Origin: Nitrospirota bacterium | GTDB taxonomy: Bacteria > Nitrospirota_A > Leptospirillia > Leptospirillales > Leptospirillaceae | Assembly: GCA_021838585.1 (NCBI GenBank) | Contig: JAKCDE010000024.1 | Location: forward strand, 1 to 15,343 | Direction of reading: 5' to 3' | DNA length: 15,343 bases | Shown here: positions 8,307-14,810 of the stretch, piece after piece | Numbering within the stretch: position 1 is the first letter of the stretch | Layout: every line of letters starts with the position of its first letter | The notes under the pieces: model-generated | Seen by the model: the letters and a program-made list of their open reading frames with translations, nothing else | The model's database searches: none | What the model was told of the DNA's origin: nothing | Made by a program: the position numbers and the translations under genes

Positions 8307-8360
8307 AATTTTGCGAAGGGAATCCCGAAGAAAAACGACAGGAAGACAGAATCCAGAGAG

Positions 8361-8428
8361 AGGCTAAAAGCTGGTTGACCCGGGGGCGGCCCCAAAAAAT
8401 GTGGGGATTGTCCTCTAGATTTTAGCCT
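8361..8428. repeat. 9-bp perfect inverted repeat with a 50-base interior
   Basis: AGGCTAAAA (8361-8369) and TTTTAGCCT (8420-8428) are perfect inverted copies. The interior contains smaller hairpins (GGGG-CGG-CCCC and CCCCA...TGGGG). It sits just beyond the 3' end of the tRNA fragment, on its downstream side, so it may be a transcript-end structure or a recombinase-related arm. Function unknown. Confidence 0.45.
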
Positions 8429-8438
8429 GAAAGAGAAA

Positions 8439-8482
8439 TGGCTGGGGGACTAGGGGTCGAACCTAGATAGACAGATCCAGAG
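8439..8482 (-). tRNA. 3' portion of a tRNA-Gln(CUG) gene, probable integration (att) scar
   Basis: On the minus strand these bases read, in order, an anticodon loop CTCTGGA (U33 followed by CTG, the Gln CUG anticodon), TCTGT (3' anticodon stem), CTAT (variable region), a perfect 5-bp T-arm CTAGG-TTCGACC-CCTAG, the acceptor 3' strand TCCCCCA, discriminator G and encoded CCA. The acceptor, G discriminator and anticodon all agree with tRNA-Gln. The 5' half is missing: no TGGGGGA acceptor strand or D-arm occurs upstream on that strand. A fragment running from the anticodon loop to CCA is the classic duplication left when a tyrosine-recombinase element integrates into a tRNA gene. By its orientation the inserted element would lie at higher coordinates, and the intact tRNA-Gln would lie beyond the right edge of the window. 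Confidence 0.75.
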
Positions 8483-8524
8483 GCTACTCGCGGAGTTTTT
8501 CTCTCTGAGAGGCCCAGTCTGTCT
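8469..8524. repeat. 7-bp inverted repeat spanning the tRNA fragment edge
   Basis: AGACAGA (8469-8475, within the tRNA anticodon-stem sequence) is repeated inverted as TCTGTCT at 8518-8524. In minus orientation AGACAGACT at 8524-8516 is what the missing 5' anticodon stem and loop edge of this tRNA should read. It is therefore either a recombinase core-type arm or a trace of the original tRNA separated by 35 inserted bases. Confidence 0.4.
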
Positions 8525-8627
8525 TAGAGTTGTAAAATCCTAAAATCGGCAAAGAGATAGAACGTCAATTAGAGTAAAAATAAGACAACTTTCGTCAACC
8601 AAAGTAAACCCGAGAATCCTTTTTGAC

Positions 8628-8647
8628 TGTGTACAAGAGTGTGTACA
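8628..8647 (+). repeat. paired TGTGTACA direct repeats
   Basis: TGTGTACA occurs at 8628-8635 and 8640-8647, separated by AGAG, a 12-bp period. Short repeated sites of this kind can be arm-type recombinase or regulator binding sites, but here the function is only a guess. Confidence 0.4.
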
Positions 8648-8729
8648 TGGAATACTTCAGAAAACCCCCGCCCGTCGAGCCAAAAGAAGGATTAGGTCCT
8701 GAACATCCTTGTTGCATATTCGCATCCAA

Positions 8730-8784
8730 TGTTGCCACTTTTTCGCATGAAACTTGCCACCCAGCCGCAGCAAACTTGCCACCC
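8730..8784 (+). mobile_element. IS21-like terminus: three TTGCCAC repeats at 22-bp spacing
   Basis: TTGCCAC starts at 8732, 8754 and 8776, exactly 22 bp apart. The second and third copies extend to ACTTGCCACCC, and the first to TGTTGCCACTTTTTCGC. Multiple terminal repeats at one end, followed about 100 bases later by a transposase start, are characteristic of IS21-family elements. The following ORF (8884-8979) stops early, so if this is an IS21 end the element is a remnant. Plasmid-type iterons are the main alternative, but no rep gene is present. Confidence 0.45.
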
Positions 8785-8795
8785 CTGAGTTCCCT

Positions 8796-9227
8796 CTAAA
8801 AATCCCCTGTCGCACCTGAAGCATAAATTTGGATAATCGAGACTCGTTCCCTGCAGACATCATTCAAACAGGAAGGAGCATCGATGGTCCGAGAGGGGAT
8901 TCCCATGTACAAAGTGTTGGACGTTTTGAAAGAAGGATACGGAGAGAAGGTCGCCGTCGGTCCGGATTCCTCCGAATGAGTGGACAGCACAAGGTTGGTC
9001 AGGATACGGACGAACTCGTTGTCCGGTCGGGGCGCATCGGCGGGATCCCGATGGGGACCGGAGATCCTGCTGGGTGCTTCTTTCGTGATGAGCAGTAAGA
9101 GCCCATGCAACAGGCCGTGAAAACGCAAGATCGCAAGGCCCACCGGTTGGGGAAATCCCTCTATTACCGCCTTGCGGAGCGTTTCGTACTCCTCCACTGC
9201 CCCCGCTGGCACGCTCCTGACAGGCAA
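8796..9227 (-). pseudogene. decayed or chimeric reading frame on the minus strand
   Basis: This is an open minus-strand frame of 143 codons from TTG 9227, with GTG alternatives at 9212 and 9197. The N-terminal stretch AVEEYETLRKAVIEGFPQPV, continuing through GLAILRFHGLLHGLLLL and a later EFVRILTNLVLST, looks like genuine helical protein. From about 8980 down to 8796 the frame reads through the antisense of the small ORF and the IS-like repeats and no longer looks protein-like. I read it as a small gene whose 3' end was replaced by the IS remnant. No Shine-Dalgarno supports any start, and I recognise no family. Confidence 0.3.
8884..8979 (+). CDS. 31-residue ORF, possible truncated transposase start
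   Basis: An ATG at 8884 follows AAGGAG (8873-8878) and opens 31 codons ending at TGA 8977-8979. The product starts MVREGIPMYKVLDVLKEGYG. An internal ATG at 8905 gives MYKVLDVLKEGYGEK, which resembles the opening helix of an HTH-type recognition domain. It lies 100 bases downstream of the 22-bp repeats and could be the 5' stub of an IS21 istA-type gene cut off by a later rearrangement. Too short to assign. Confidence 0.35.
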   Translation: MVREGIPMYKVLDVLKEGYGEKVAVGPDSSE

Positions 9228-9420
9228 TGTCCGAAGCGTTCGTCGCTATGGTTGCAACGATTCCTAGTAGAATTTCATGGCAACTCCTTTTCGAAATCAC
9301 TTGGGCGATGGGGGTAGGGAGGTCCTCCGCGCAAGGACAGGATCGCTCCCCCCTTGCGGACCGAGAAAGCAATGAGGATACCGTAGGGCGGGAGACGTGG
9401 GATGCAGAGGGGAGGGTATT

Positions 9421-9463
9421 CATTTTTGTCGTAAAAAAGGAAAAGCATGACATTTTTGTCGTA
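9421..9463 (+). repeat. 13-bp direct repeat, 30-bp period
   Basis: CATTTTTGTCGTA occurs perfectly at 9421-9433 and 9451-9463. The second copy runs into a 6-bp inverted repeat, TCGTAT (9459-9464) and ATACGA (9474-9479). Three-turn helical phasing upstream of an AT-rich promoter-like region suggests regulator binding sites, but an IS end is also possible. Confidence 0.55.
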
Positions 9464-9482
9464 TTTCGTTAGGATACGAGAC

Positions 9483-9525
9483 TTCCTAATAGGAAATTTA
9501 TAAATAATTATCAATAATATATTTG
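9483..9525 (+). promoter_or_regulatory. AT-rich operator/promoter zone with a palindrome and a weak Fur-box-like site
   Basis: TTCCTA-A-TAGGAA (9483-9495) is a perfect 13-base palindrome. Four bases on, 9499-9513 reads TATAAATAATTATCA, matching the 7-1-7 Fur consensus TGATAATNATTATCA at 11 of 14 informative positions. The right half-site is perfect and the left is poor. The surroundings are very AT-rich, so chance is a real possibility. Its position upstream of a TonB-type uptake module is why I list it. A 5-bp hairpin (TGGAA/TTCCA) lies downstream near 9560-9576. Confidence 0.35.
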
Positions 9526-9740
9526 ATTGGCATCTTTGTTGCTTAGGGTTTGGTAGACCGTGGAAGGTCTTTTCCATACCCCCATATTCATGCCCGTCAG
9601 ATCAGTCGCTCAGCAGGGGTGGCGGATCTGTCGGGCAAGCTGCAATGGAGCAATTCCCGCCTGGTTTTCCCCAACGATTCCAGAGTTTTTAGACCCCACC
9701 CTTCCCAGCGGGAGCTGCTCCCTGGCGAAGGGTCAGTGAA

Positions 9741-11405
9741 ATGGATCGTCCAATTCGAACACTGCCGTTCGCCGGGAGTTTCCCCGGCGCCCTGAGTCTC
9801 AGGATGAAAGAGGGGGCTGCGGCGATCATCGACGTTCTCTTCCTTCTGACCGTCTTTGTTCTTGTCGTAAGGTCCGAGGGGAGAGAGACTCTGTCGGCCC
9901 TCGGACCTTCTATTCTTCTTGCCGGGCTGGCCTACGGCGTGACCGCGTTCCTCTACCGTCGCCCCCTTCCCGTCCAGCCACTCAAGGTCTTGGCCCTCTC
10001 CTGCCTCGTTTTTCATCCGGCCCCCGAAGCCGTCGACATCGGGGCTTACATGATGGGGGCTGCCCTCATTTTGCTCGGAGCAAGCGGTGGCGTGAAGAAA
10101 GTCCGTGAAATCTTGACACCGGAACGCAAAGAGCGGTTCCGGAATCTTGTGGACCTCTACATACGCCTCATCGTCGTCGTAGCGGCGGGAATGATTCTTG
10201 CCCCTCTTCTTGCTCCGTTCTTTCCGAGGCTGGCTCTCGAGTGGGGCGTGGTGACAGGACGGCTCCATTTTCATTTCCAAGGTCTTCCGGTTTGGCTTGA
10301 GTCCCTGATGCTCATCCTTCCTCAGTTGCCTGTGACGATTGTGAACGGCCTCATTCTCTCGGTCGAAGAGTCCCGGCGGCAGCCTGGAGCGTCTATCGAA
10401 TTCACGGGGGGTGTTCCCTTCGGAGAAAGGGCGCTGGCATGCTCTCTAGGAGCCTTCAACATCCTTGCGGGGCTTGCCTCGGCCTTTCCGATCTGCCATG
10501 GGTCGGCGGCTTTTCGCTATTACCGGCGTCTTTCGGTTCGCACTCTTTTCGCGCCGCTTCTCGCGGGAGGTTTTTTAGTCATTTTGGGATCCTTCTTTTG
10601 CTTGATGCCGCTTTCCGACCCAATTCCTGGCCCGGTCTTCGGCCTTGCCGTGTTGGCGGGGTTGTCTATGGCCCAAAGTGCTCTGGGAGGCGGGGAAAAG
10701 CGCAGAGAGGGGTACCTGAAGGTTCTGGCTGGGCTTTCCCCGGGTATCATAGGAGCTCTGGGTACTCCGGTCCTAGGGGGGGCGGCTCTCTTCGTGGTTT
10801 TTTCATTCTTTGCGGGTTTTCTCCTCTCCCCGAAGATCGGCTGGGTGAAAGCGAATGGCCCTTCCGGCTCTGGAATCCTTTCGTTGATCATTGACGCCCC
10901 GTCTTGCCTTTCGGGCTTGCCGGATGGATACCGAGCCAAGGCGGCGAGAAAGATGGGCGGAGACTGGGAAGGCTTCGTGGCCGGGAAGTTCGCTGGACAG
11001 GGGATGGTATCCACGGGATGGATCGGCTGTGCTCAGGAGCGTTGCGCTGAAGTTCTTGCCTTAAGATTACCGCTTCTGCTGGCATTGCTAGTCTTTGTTG
11101 CGATGATTCCCCGAACGCTTTACGAAGGTCCTTTAAGCGGCTTCGCTCATGCTCCTCCGGTGTCGGCAAACCGGTTTTCCTCTTTTCGGCCGGAAGGGAG
11201 CCCTCCCTTCCAGAAATTCCGTCCTATTCCTCCCACGTCTTCCATTGTCGGGGCGTCTGCTTCCTCGAACTCTCTGTTCCATGACGTCGCGGTCCTCGAA
11301 GCCCGTTCTGGGATTTTCCGGGACATGGCGACTTTTCGGATTCGTCCAAGAGCATTCCTGCCAGATCCCTTCTTTGTTTTCTCCTTTCGCTCCCGGGCTC
11401 CCTGA
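9741..11405 (+). CDS. MOT1-type (molybdate/sulfate transporter superfamily) membrane protein, divergent
   Basis: This encodes 554 residues starting at ATG 9741, with GAAGGG at 9727-9732. It has about ten hydrophobic segments up to residue 457. Three stretches match the MOT1 molybdate-transporter family, a SulP relative: PLPVQPLKVLAL (75-86), PQLPVTIVNGLILSVEE (194-210) and FPICHGSAAFRYYRR (249-263, compare the family PxCHGAGGLAxxYRxG). MOT1 proteins import molybdate across the cytoplasmic membrane; substrate here is not proven. The family GDLGT motif near the N-terminus is not recognisable. Residues 365-440 contain a soluble insert (two Cys at 430 and 435) before a last helix (443-457). Residues 460-554 are an unusual hydrophilic, Pro/Ser/Phe-rich tail that MOT1 proteins do not normally have. 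The neighbouring receptor and TonB suggest a two-membrane uptake route. Confidence 0.7.
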   Translation: MDRPIRTLPFAGSFPGALSLRMKEGAAAIIDVLFLLTVFVLVVRSEGRETLSALGPSILLAGLAYGVTAFLYRRPLPVQPLKVLALSCLVFHPAPEAVDIGAYMMGAALILLGASGGVKKVREILTPERKERFRNLVDLYIRLIVVVAAGMILAPLLAPFFPRLALEWGVVTGRLHFHFQGLPVWLESLMLILPQLPVTIVNGLILSVEESRRQPGASIEFTGGVPFGERALACSLGAFNILAGLASAFPICHGSAAFRYYRRLSVRTLFAPLLAGGFLVILGSFFCLMPLSDPIPGPVFGLAVLAGLSMAQSALGGGEKRREGYLKVLAGLSPGIIGALGTPVLGGAALFVVFSFFAGFLLSPKIGWVKANGPSGSGILSLIIDAPSCLSGLPDGYRAKAARKMGGDWEGFVAGKFAGQGMVSTGWIGCAQERCAEVLALRLPLLLALLVFVAMIPRTLYEGPLSGFAHAPPVSANRFSSFRPEGSPPFQKFRPIPPTSSIVGASASSNSLFHDVAVLEARSGIFRDMATFRIRPRAFLPDPFFVFSFRSRAP

Positions 11406-11565
11406 TTCTCTTACCTTTCCTTGGGAATCTTGTCGGGAGAGTCTTCTTTTGACGATCCCACCATTTCGTGGGGAGCCCCAAGGTGAACCGAGAGATTTGA
11501 GGATCGTTGAGCATTTTTATAAGCATTCATTTTTATTAAGAATTTATTTTAAAAGGAGAAATTAA
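11406..11565 (+). promoter_or_regulatory. intergenic region and AT-rich leader before the receptor gene
   Basis: The last 60 bases are AT-rich and contain CATTTTTAT twice (11512-11520 and 11528-11536, 16-bp period). They end in a strong ribosome binding site, AAAAGGAG (11551-11558), 7 bases before the ATG. The CATTTTT core recalls the 13-bp repeats at 9421-9463, so both promoters may be under one regulator. The receptor may therefore have its own promoter. Confidence 0.4.
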
Positions 11566-13926
11566 ATGGTGCGCTCATTTTTTTGGAAGACGCTTGTGGG
11601 TCTTGGAATGATGAAAGTCCAAACGGCAGGAAGAAGGAGGATGCTCCTCCTTGCTTTGGGAATAGGGCTCGGAGTTCCTGTCCTTCCGGCTTGGGGGGCG
11701 GATGACAATCCAGCTCCGGTCCAGGCCATGGCGCCGGTGACGGTGACAGCCTCTCCCCTGATTGACCAGAGCGATCTCATGGGGCCAGATACCAGTGACA
11801 TGGGAACCACCTATACGGTCGGAAAGAAAGGCATCGAAATCTTCGGAAGCCCTGGGCAGAGCAACCCCTACCAGGCGATCGGAGATCTTCCCTCCATTTA
11901 CTACCAGAACCCCGATGCAATGGGGTTTTTCAACAATCCTGGAGGGAACAAGGGGCTCCGGATCCGCGGGGAAAGCGGGATTCACGGGGGCCTCGGCGAT
12001 CTCGACGGAATTCCTATCACGGGACTCGACCCCGGTCCGGGCACCGAGTTCCTGATCGATATGGAGAATATCGCCTCCATAACGGTGACCGAGGGGGCGA
12101 TCTCTCCCGAACAACTCGATTTTTTCTCCACAGACGGATACATGAATGAAAAGATCGACTGGGGTAAGGATCTTCCGTCGGGAATCCTCTCGTCCAGCTA
12201 CGGCTCTTATGGGATGATTCGGAATTTCGCGAGACTCGACACCGGGAACCTGAAGACCGGAACCAATGTATTTCTCTCCGGCTCCTACACGACGGAAGGG
12301 ATGTGGACGGGGCCCGTCAACGCCAACGTCCTGAATTACCGGGACAATGTGGAAATCGGCGTCACACAGAAGGTCGGCAAATCCCTCGATTTCCGGGTTT
12401 TCGGGGCCTACAACAGCATGAACGGAGACAATTTCGATCCGCTTACCTATAGTCAGGTCCAGAACCTGTCCGCCAACTACAACAACGCCTACAACACCAA
12501 TCCCAACTCCGACTATTACTTTGGATACAATCAGCAGACCTTCCAGAACTCGATCATCATGAGCGAAATCCACTGGAAACCGACCAAGAATATCCTTTTG
12601 ACGGTCAAGCCTTTCTTTGCTACGGAGGACGGGAACTACCTGTATGAGACAAGCATGGGAGGAAGCCCCCACGTCCAGAACTGGCTGATCAACCATGACC
12701 GGTACGGACTGGTCGTCGACCTAAAGACCAAGGCATTCGGGACAAACTTTGATAGTGGGTACTGGTTCAACGCCTCCGAGGCGCCCGTTCCACCCACGGA
12801 ATGGCAGTCTTTCTCTCCCTCCTCGAACGGCCTCAATTTCAACAGCTGGGCGCTTCTGGCTCAGGCCACATCGATGCACTATATTCATGACTTCTACCAG
12901 ACCGCTGACCATGATTTCGGTCCAGTCGAGGCCAAGGCGGGAGTCCGCTACCAGATCGAGCAGGTTCCGGGGATGAACGTCTACAATACAAGCGGGGTAG
13001 GAAACGTCTCCTACAATGCGGCCCTGAGCGACTCCTCCGGATTGTATACCTCCGCAAGCGGCGTTCCGGGAAGTGTGAACCCGCTGACCTTCTACTACGT
13101 CGCACCCTATTTGGCCCTGTCCGAACGTCCCAATCCGCACGTCCGCATCCGGGAGAGCGCGGGAAGCAACTACGGGGCTCCGGCCTTTGACGTGTTTCCC
13201 ATGGCGGAGATGGCCCTGTTTAAGGGGATGGCCGTCAATCCGGGCGATCTATGGAATTCGGTCCGGCCCGAAACTGAAACCGACGTGGACTTGGGAGTCG
13301 ATATCCGCTATACCCACTGGTATGTGAGCCCGACCGTTTACTATTCGACCTACCAGAACAAGGATGTCGCTTACGAGGCAGTGGGGATGGGGTCAAACCA
13401 GATGTTCCTGAACCAGAACGTAGGCCAGACGCAAGGGTACGGTGCGGATGTCATGGGGGGGCTCAGCCCGTTCAAGTGGCTAGATCTCTTCGCCGACTTT
13501 TCCTACGACCAGCAGCGGTTCACCCAGAACCTCTCGACGGGGGTCGGGAGCTCCTTGGTCGCGGTCAAGGGCAACCTCATCCCCGACCTCGCCCCATGGC
13601 TCATCCGATGGGGAGTCGTCTACCACAACGAGCACTGGGCGGCGGCCTTCGTCTTTCATTACGTTGACGGCATGTACGCCGACGCACAGAACACTATGCA
13701 GGTTCCGGGGTATTTGGAAGGGGATCTCGACGTTTCCTACAAGCACAACCTGCCGTACGGACTTTATGTCAAGACAGGGGCGGATATCATCAATCTTTGG
13801 AACAGCCAGTACATTGCTTTCGTCAGTTCGGGATACGGCCAGGCTTCGAGTGGTTCTCCGGGAGTCTCGTTTTTCCAGGCAGCCCCTTTCACCATCGTGG
13901 GAAACGTGACCTTTGGCTACCGGTAG
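11566..13926 (+). CDS. TonB-dependent outer-membrane receptor
   Basis: This encodes 786 residues. A long signal peptide has its hydrophobic core at 26-40 and likely cleavage near PAWGA (42-45). An alternative start, ATG 11641, sits directly against AGGAGG, too close to be used, whereas 11566 has AAAAGGAG correctly spaced. APVTVTAS (56-63) is a good TonB box. The plug domain follows: PYQAIGDLPSIYY (101-113), LRIRGESGIHGGLGDLDGIP (131-150) and IASITVTEGAISPEQLD (169-185). The rest is a 22-strand-type barrel with alternating aromatic and polar residues, ending VGNVTFGYR. Receptors of this type bind scarce ligands such as siderophores, cobalamin or metal chelates, and import them using TonB-ExbB-ExbD energy. 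The plug sequence does not identify the ligand. The tonB gene overlaps its end by 14 bases and the MOT1-like permease lies upstream. Confidence 0.9.
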   Translation: MVRSFFWKTLVGLGMMKVQTAGRRRMLLLALGIGLGVPVLPAWGADDNPAPVQAMAPVTVTASPLIDQSDLMGPDTSDMGTTYTVGKKGIEIFGSPGQSNPYQAIGDLPSIYYQNPDAMGFFNNPGGNKGLRIRGESGIHGGLGDLDGIPITGLDPGPGTEFLIDMENIASITVTEGAISPEQLDFFSTDGYMNEKIDWGKDLPSGILSSSYGSYGMIRNFARLDTGNLKTGTNVFLSGSYTTEGMWTGPVNANVLNYRDNVEIGVTQKVGKSLDFRVFGAYNSMNGDNFDPLTYSQVQNLSANYNNAYNTNPNSDYYFGYNQQTFQNSIIMSEIHWKPTKNILLTVKPFFATEDGNYLYETSMGGSPHVQNWLINHDRYGLVVDLKTKAFGTNFDSGYWFNASEAPVPPTEWQSFSPSSNGLNFNSWALLAQATSMHYIHDFYQTADHDFGPVEAKAGVRYQIEQVPGMNVYNTSGVGNVSYNAALSDSSGLYTSASGVPGSVNPLTFYYVAPYLALSERPNPHVRIRESAGSNYGAPAFDVFPMAEMALFKGMAVNPGDLWNSVRPETETDVDLGVDIRYTHWYVSPTVYYSTYQNKDVAYEAVGMGSNQMFLNQNVGQTQGYGADVMGGLSPFKWLDLFADFSYDQQRFTQNLSTGVGSSLVAVKGNLIPDLAPWLIRWGVVYHNEHWAAAFVFHYVDGMYADAQNTMQVPGYLEGDLDVSYKHNLPYGLYVKTGADIINLWNSQYIAFVSSGYGQASSGSPGVSFFQAAPFTIVGNVTFGYR

Positions 13927-14713
13927 CCAAGCGCTCCGACTGAAGAACGCCAACAAGGACGGAGCGGCTCCGGCAAGACTGGAGCCGGTCCACGGAAGCC
14001 GGTTCTCGGGGCCGGGAGGCGGATGCGACCGAGAAGCGGGGGAGCGTTTCTGGCTATCGGCCTCCATCATCGTGGCTTTGTCGCTCGAAGGGCTCATTCT
14101 ATTCGTCGCGTTTCGCCCGGATAGGAGGATGCCCCCGACGGGGGTGTCTCCGTCGAGCATTTCTCTGGAGATCGTGACAGAAGGGAAAGAGGCCGGCTCC
14201 GCGGTTCATGCCCCGGCTACGGGCGGCCCTGCCGCGTCGATGCGGACGCACCGTCCGACCCGTCGCTTTGTTCCACATCCCGCGCCGGTTAAAATCCAGC
14301 CAGCATCTCCGACCCCTTTTGGGAAAAATGTCCGGCTGGCACGTAAGGCCGCCGGACACTCGAATCCCCTCCCGGCGACGAAGGCCGGCAGGATCGGTCC
14401 GACCCTTGGCGCGCTGGGCTCCGGAGCGGCAGGAAAAAGCCGGCCGATCGCGTTTGGGACCAATCCCGTCCCGGTCTACCCTCTGGACGCACGGAAAAGG
14501 AAAGAAGAGGGAACGGTGGTCCTTCTGGTGAGCGTCGACGCCCGGGGAATTCCCGAGTCGGTTTTGATCGAGAAGAGTTCATCTCATGCAGCTCTCGACC
14601 GGTCGGCCCGGGAAGCCGTTCTCCATTGGACCTTCAGGCCGGCGAACGAGAAGGGAGTCCCCGTGGCCTCCCGAACCCGGATCGAAATCCGGTTCCGCCT
14701 CACGAAGGAATGA
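13913..14713 (+). CDS. tonB: TonB energy-transducing protein
   Basis: This encodes 266 residues, if TTG 13913 is the start. That codon overlaps the receptor stop by 14 bases and lacks a clear Shine-Dalgarno, so the true start is uncertain and coupling is likely. A single transmembrane helix spans 46-67. The SxxxH signature seen in TonB transmembrane segments is not evident (ASIIVALSLEGLILFVAF), with Glu near the usual His position. The periplasmic linker (70-180) is basic and only moderately Pro-rich. The C-terminal domain (184-263) is canonical: NPVPVYPLDARKRKEEGTVV, then VSVDARGIPESVLIEKSSSH, LDRSAREAVLHWTFRPA and a closing beta strand. It would contact the TonB box of the receptor next door. 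No exbB or exbD is in the window, so the proton-motive partner must be encoded elsewhere. Confidence 0.88.
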   Translation: MATGSQALRLKNANKDGAAPARLEPVHGSRFSGPGGGCDREAGERFWLSASIIVALSLEGLILFVAFRPDRRMPPTGVSPSSISLEIVTEGKEAGSAVHAPATGGPAASMRTHRPTRRFVPHPAPVKIQPASPTPFGKNVRLARKAAGHSNPLPATKAGRIGPTLGALGSGAAGKSRPIAFGTNPVPVYPLDARKRKEEGTVVLLVSVDARGIPESVLIEKSSSHAALDRSAREAVLHWTFRPANEKGVPVASRTRIEIRFRLTKE

Positions 14714-14721
14714 TCCCTGGT

Positions 14722-14748
14722 GGATTGTTCAATCCCTCCTCGTTGAGG
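14722..14748 (+). terminator. possible hairpins ending the receptor-tonB transcript
   Basis: GGATTG-TT-CAATCC (14722-14735) is a perfect 6-bp stem 8 bases after the tonB stop. CCTC-GTT-GAGG (14738-14748) follows immediately. Neither has a T-run, so factor-independent termination is doubtful. Confidence 0.3.
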
Positions 14749-14810
14749 AATGAGCCTCCTACCCTGAGAAGCGAGCTCATATATCCAATCCCGCACTCTC
14801 GCCGATCTTT

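Larger units (their letters stand above)
8273..9740. other. gene desert with integration and insertion-sequence scars
   Basis: About 1.47 kb lies between the HD-GYP gene and the MOT1-like gene. No reading frame in it has a convincing start, length and protein-like composition throughout. It holds a terminator, a 9-bp inverted repeat, a tRNA-Gln 3' fragment, short direct repeats, IS21-like terminal repeats, one small ORF, one decayed reading frame and an AT-rich regulatory zone, each listed separately. Composition is patchy: 8520-8650 and 9420-9540 are AT-rich against the GC-rich flanks, consistent with assembly from several insertions. Confidence 0.7.

Noticed and set aside
8439..8560. A complete tRNA-Gln with a 35-base anticodon-loop intron
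   Set aside because: The anticodon stem could be rebuilt this way, but the D-arm and the TGGGGGA 5' acceptor strand are absent upstream, so the gene cannot be complete.
8439..8800. A tmRNA (ssrA) gene on the minus strand
   Set aside because: The 3' end resembles one because of the T-arm and CCA, but there is no matching 5' acceptor strand and no tag-peptide reading frame in the expected 350 bases. The acceptor and anticodon fit tRNA-Gln better.
9227..9472. Plus-strand 81-codon frame
   Set aside because: It has no ribosome binding site, and its C-terminus is made by the two copies of the 13-bp repeat rather than by coding-type sequence.
9541..9740. Molybdenum-cofactor or other riboswitch leader before the MOT1-like gene
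   Set aside because: I looked for the conserved Moco motif and other known riboswitch cores and found only short hairpins with no matching consensus.
11575..12696. 373-codon open frame on the minus strand
   Set aside because: Antisense to the TonB-dependent receptor, which has a strong ribosome binding site and all expected domains. The antisense protein shows no recognisable family.
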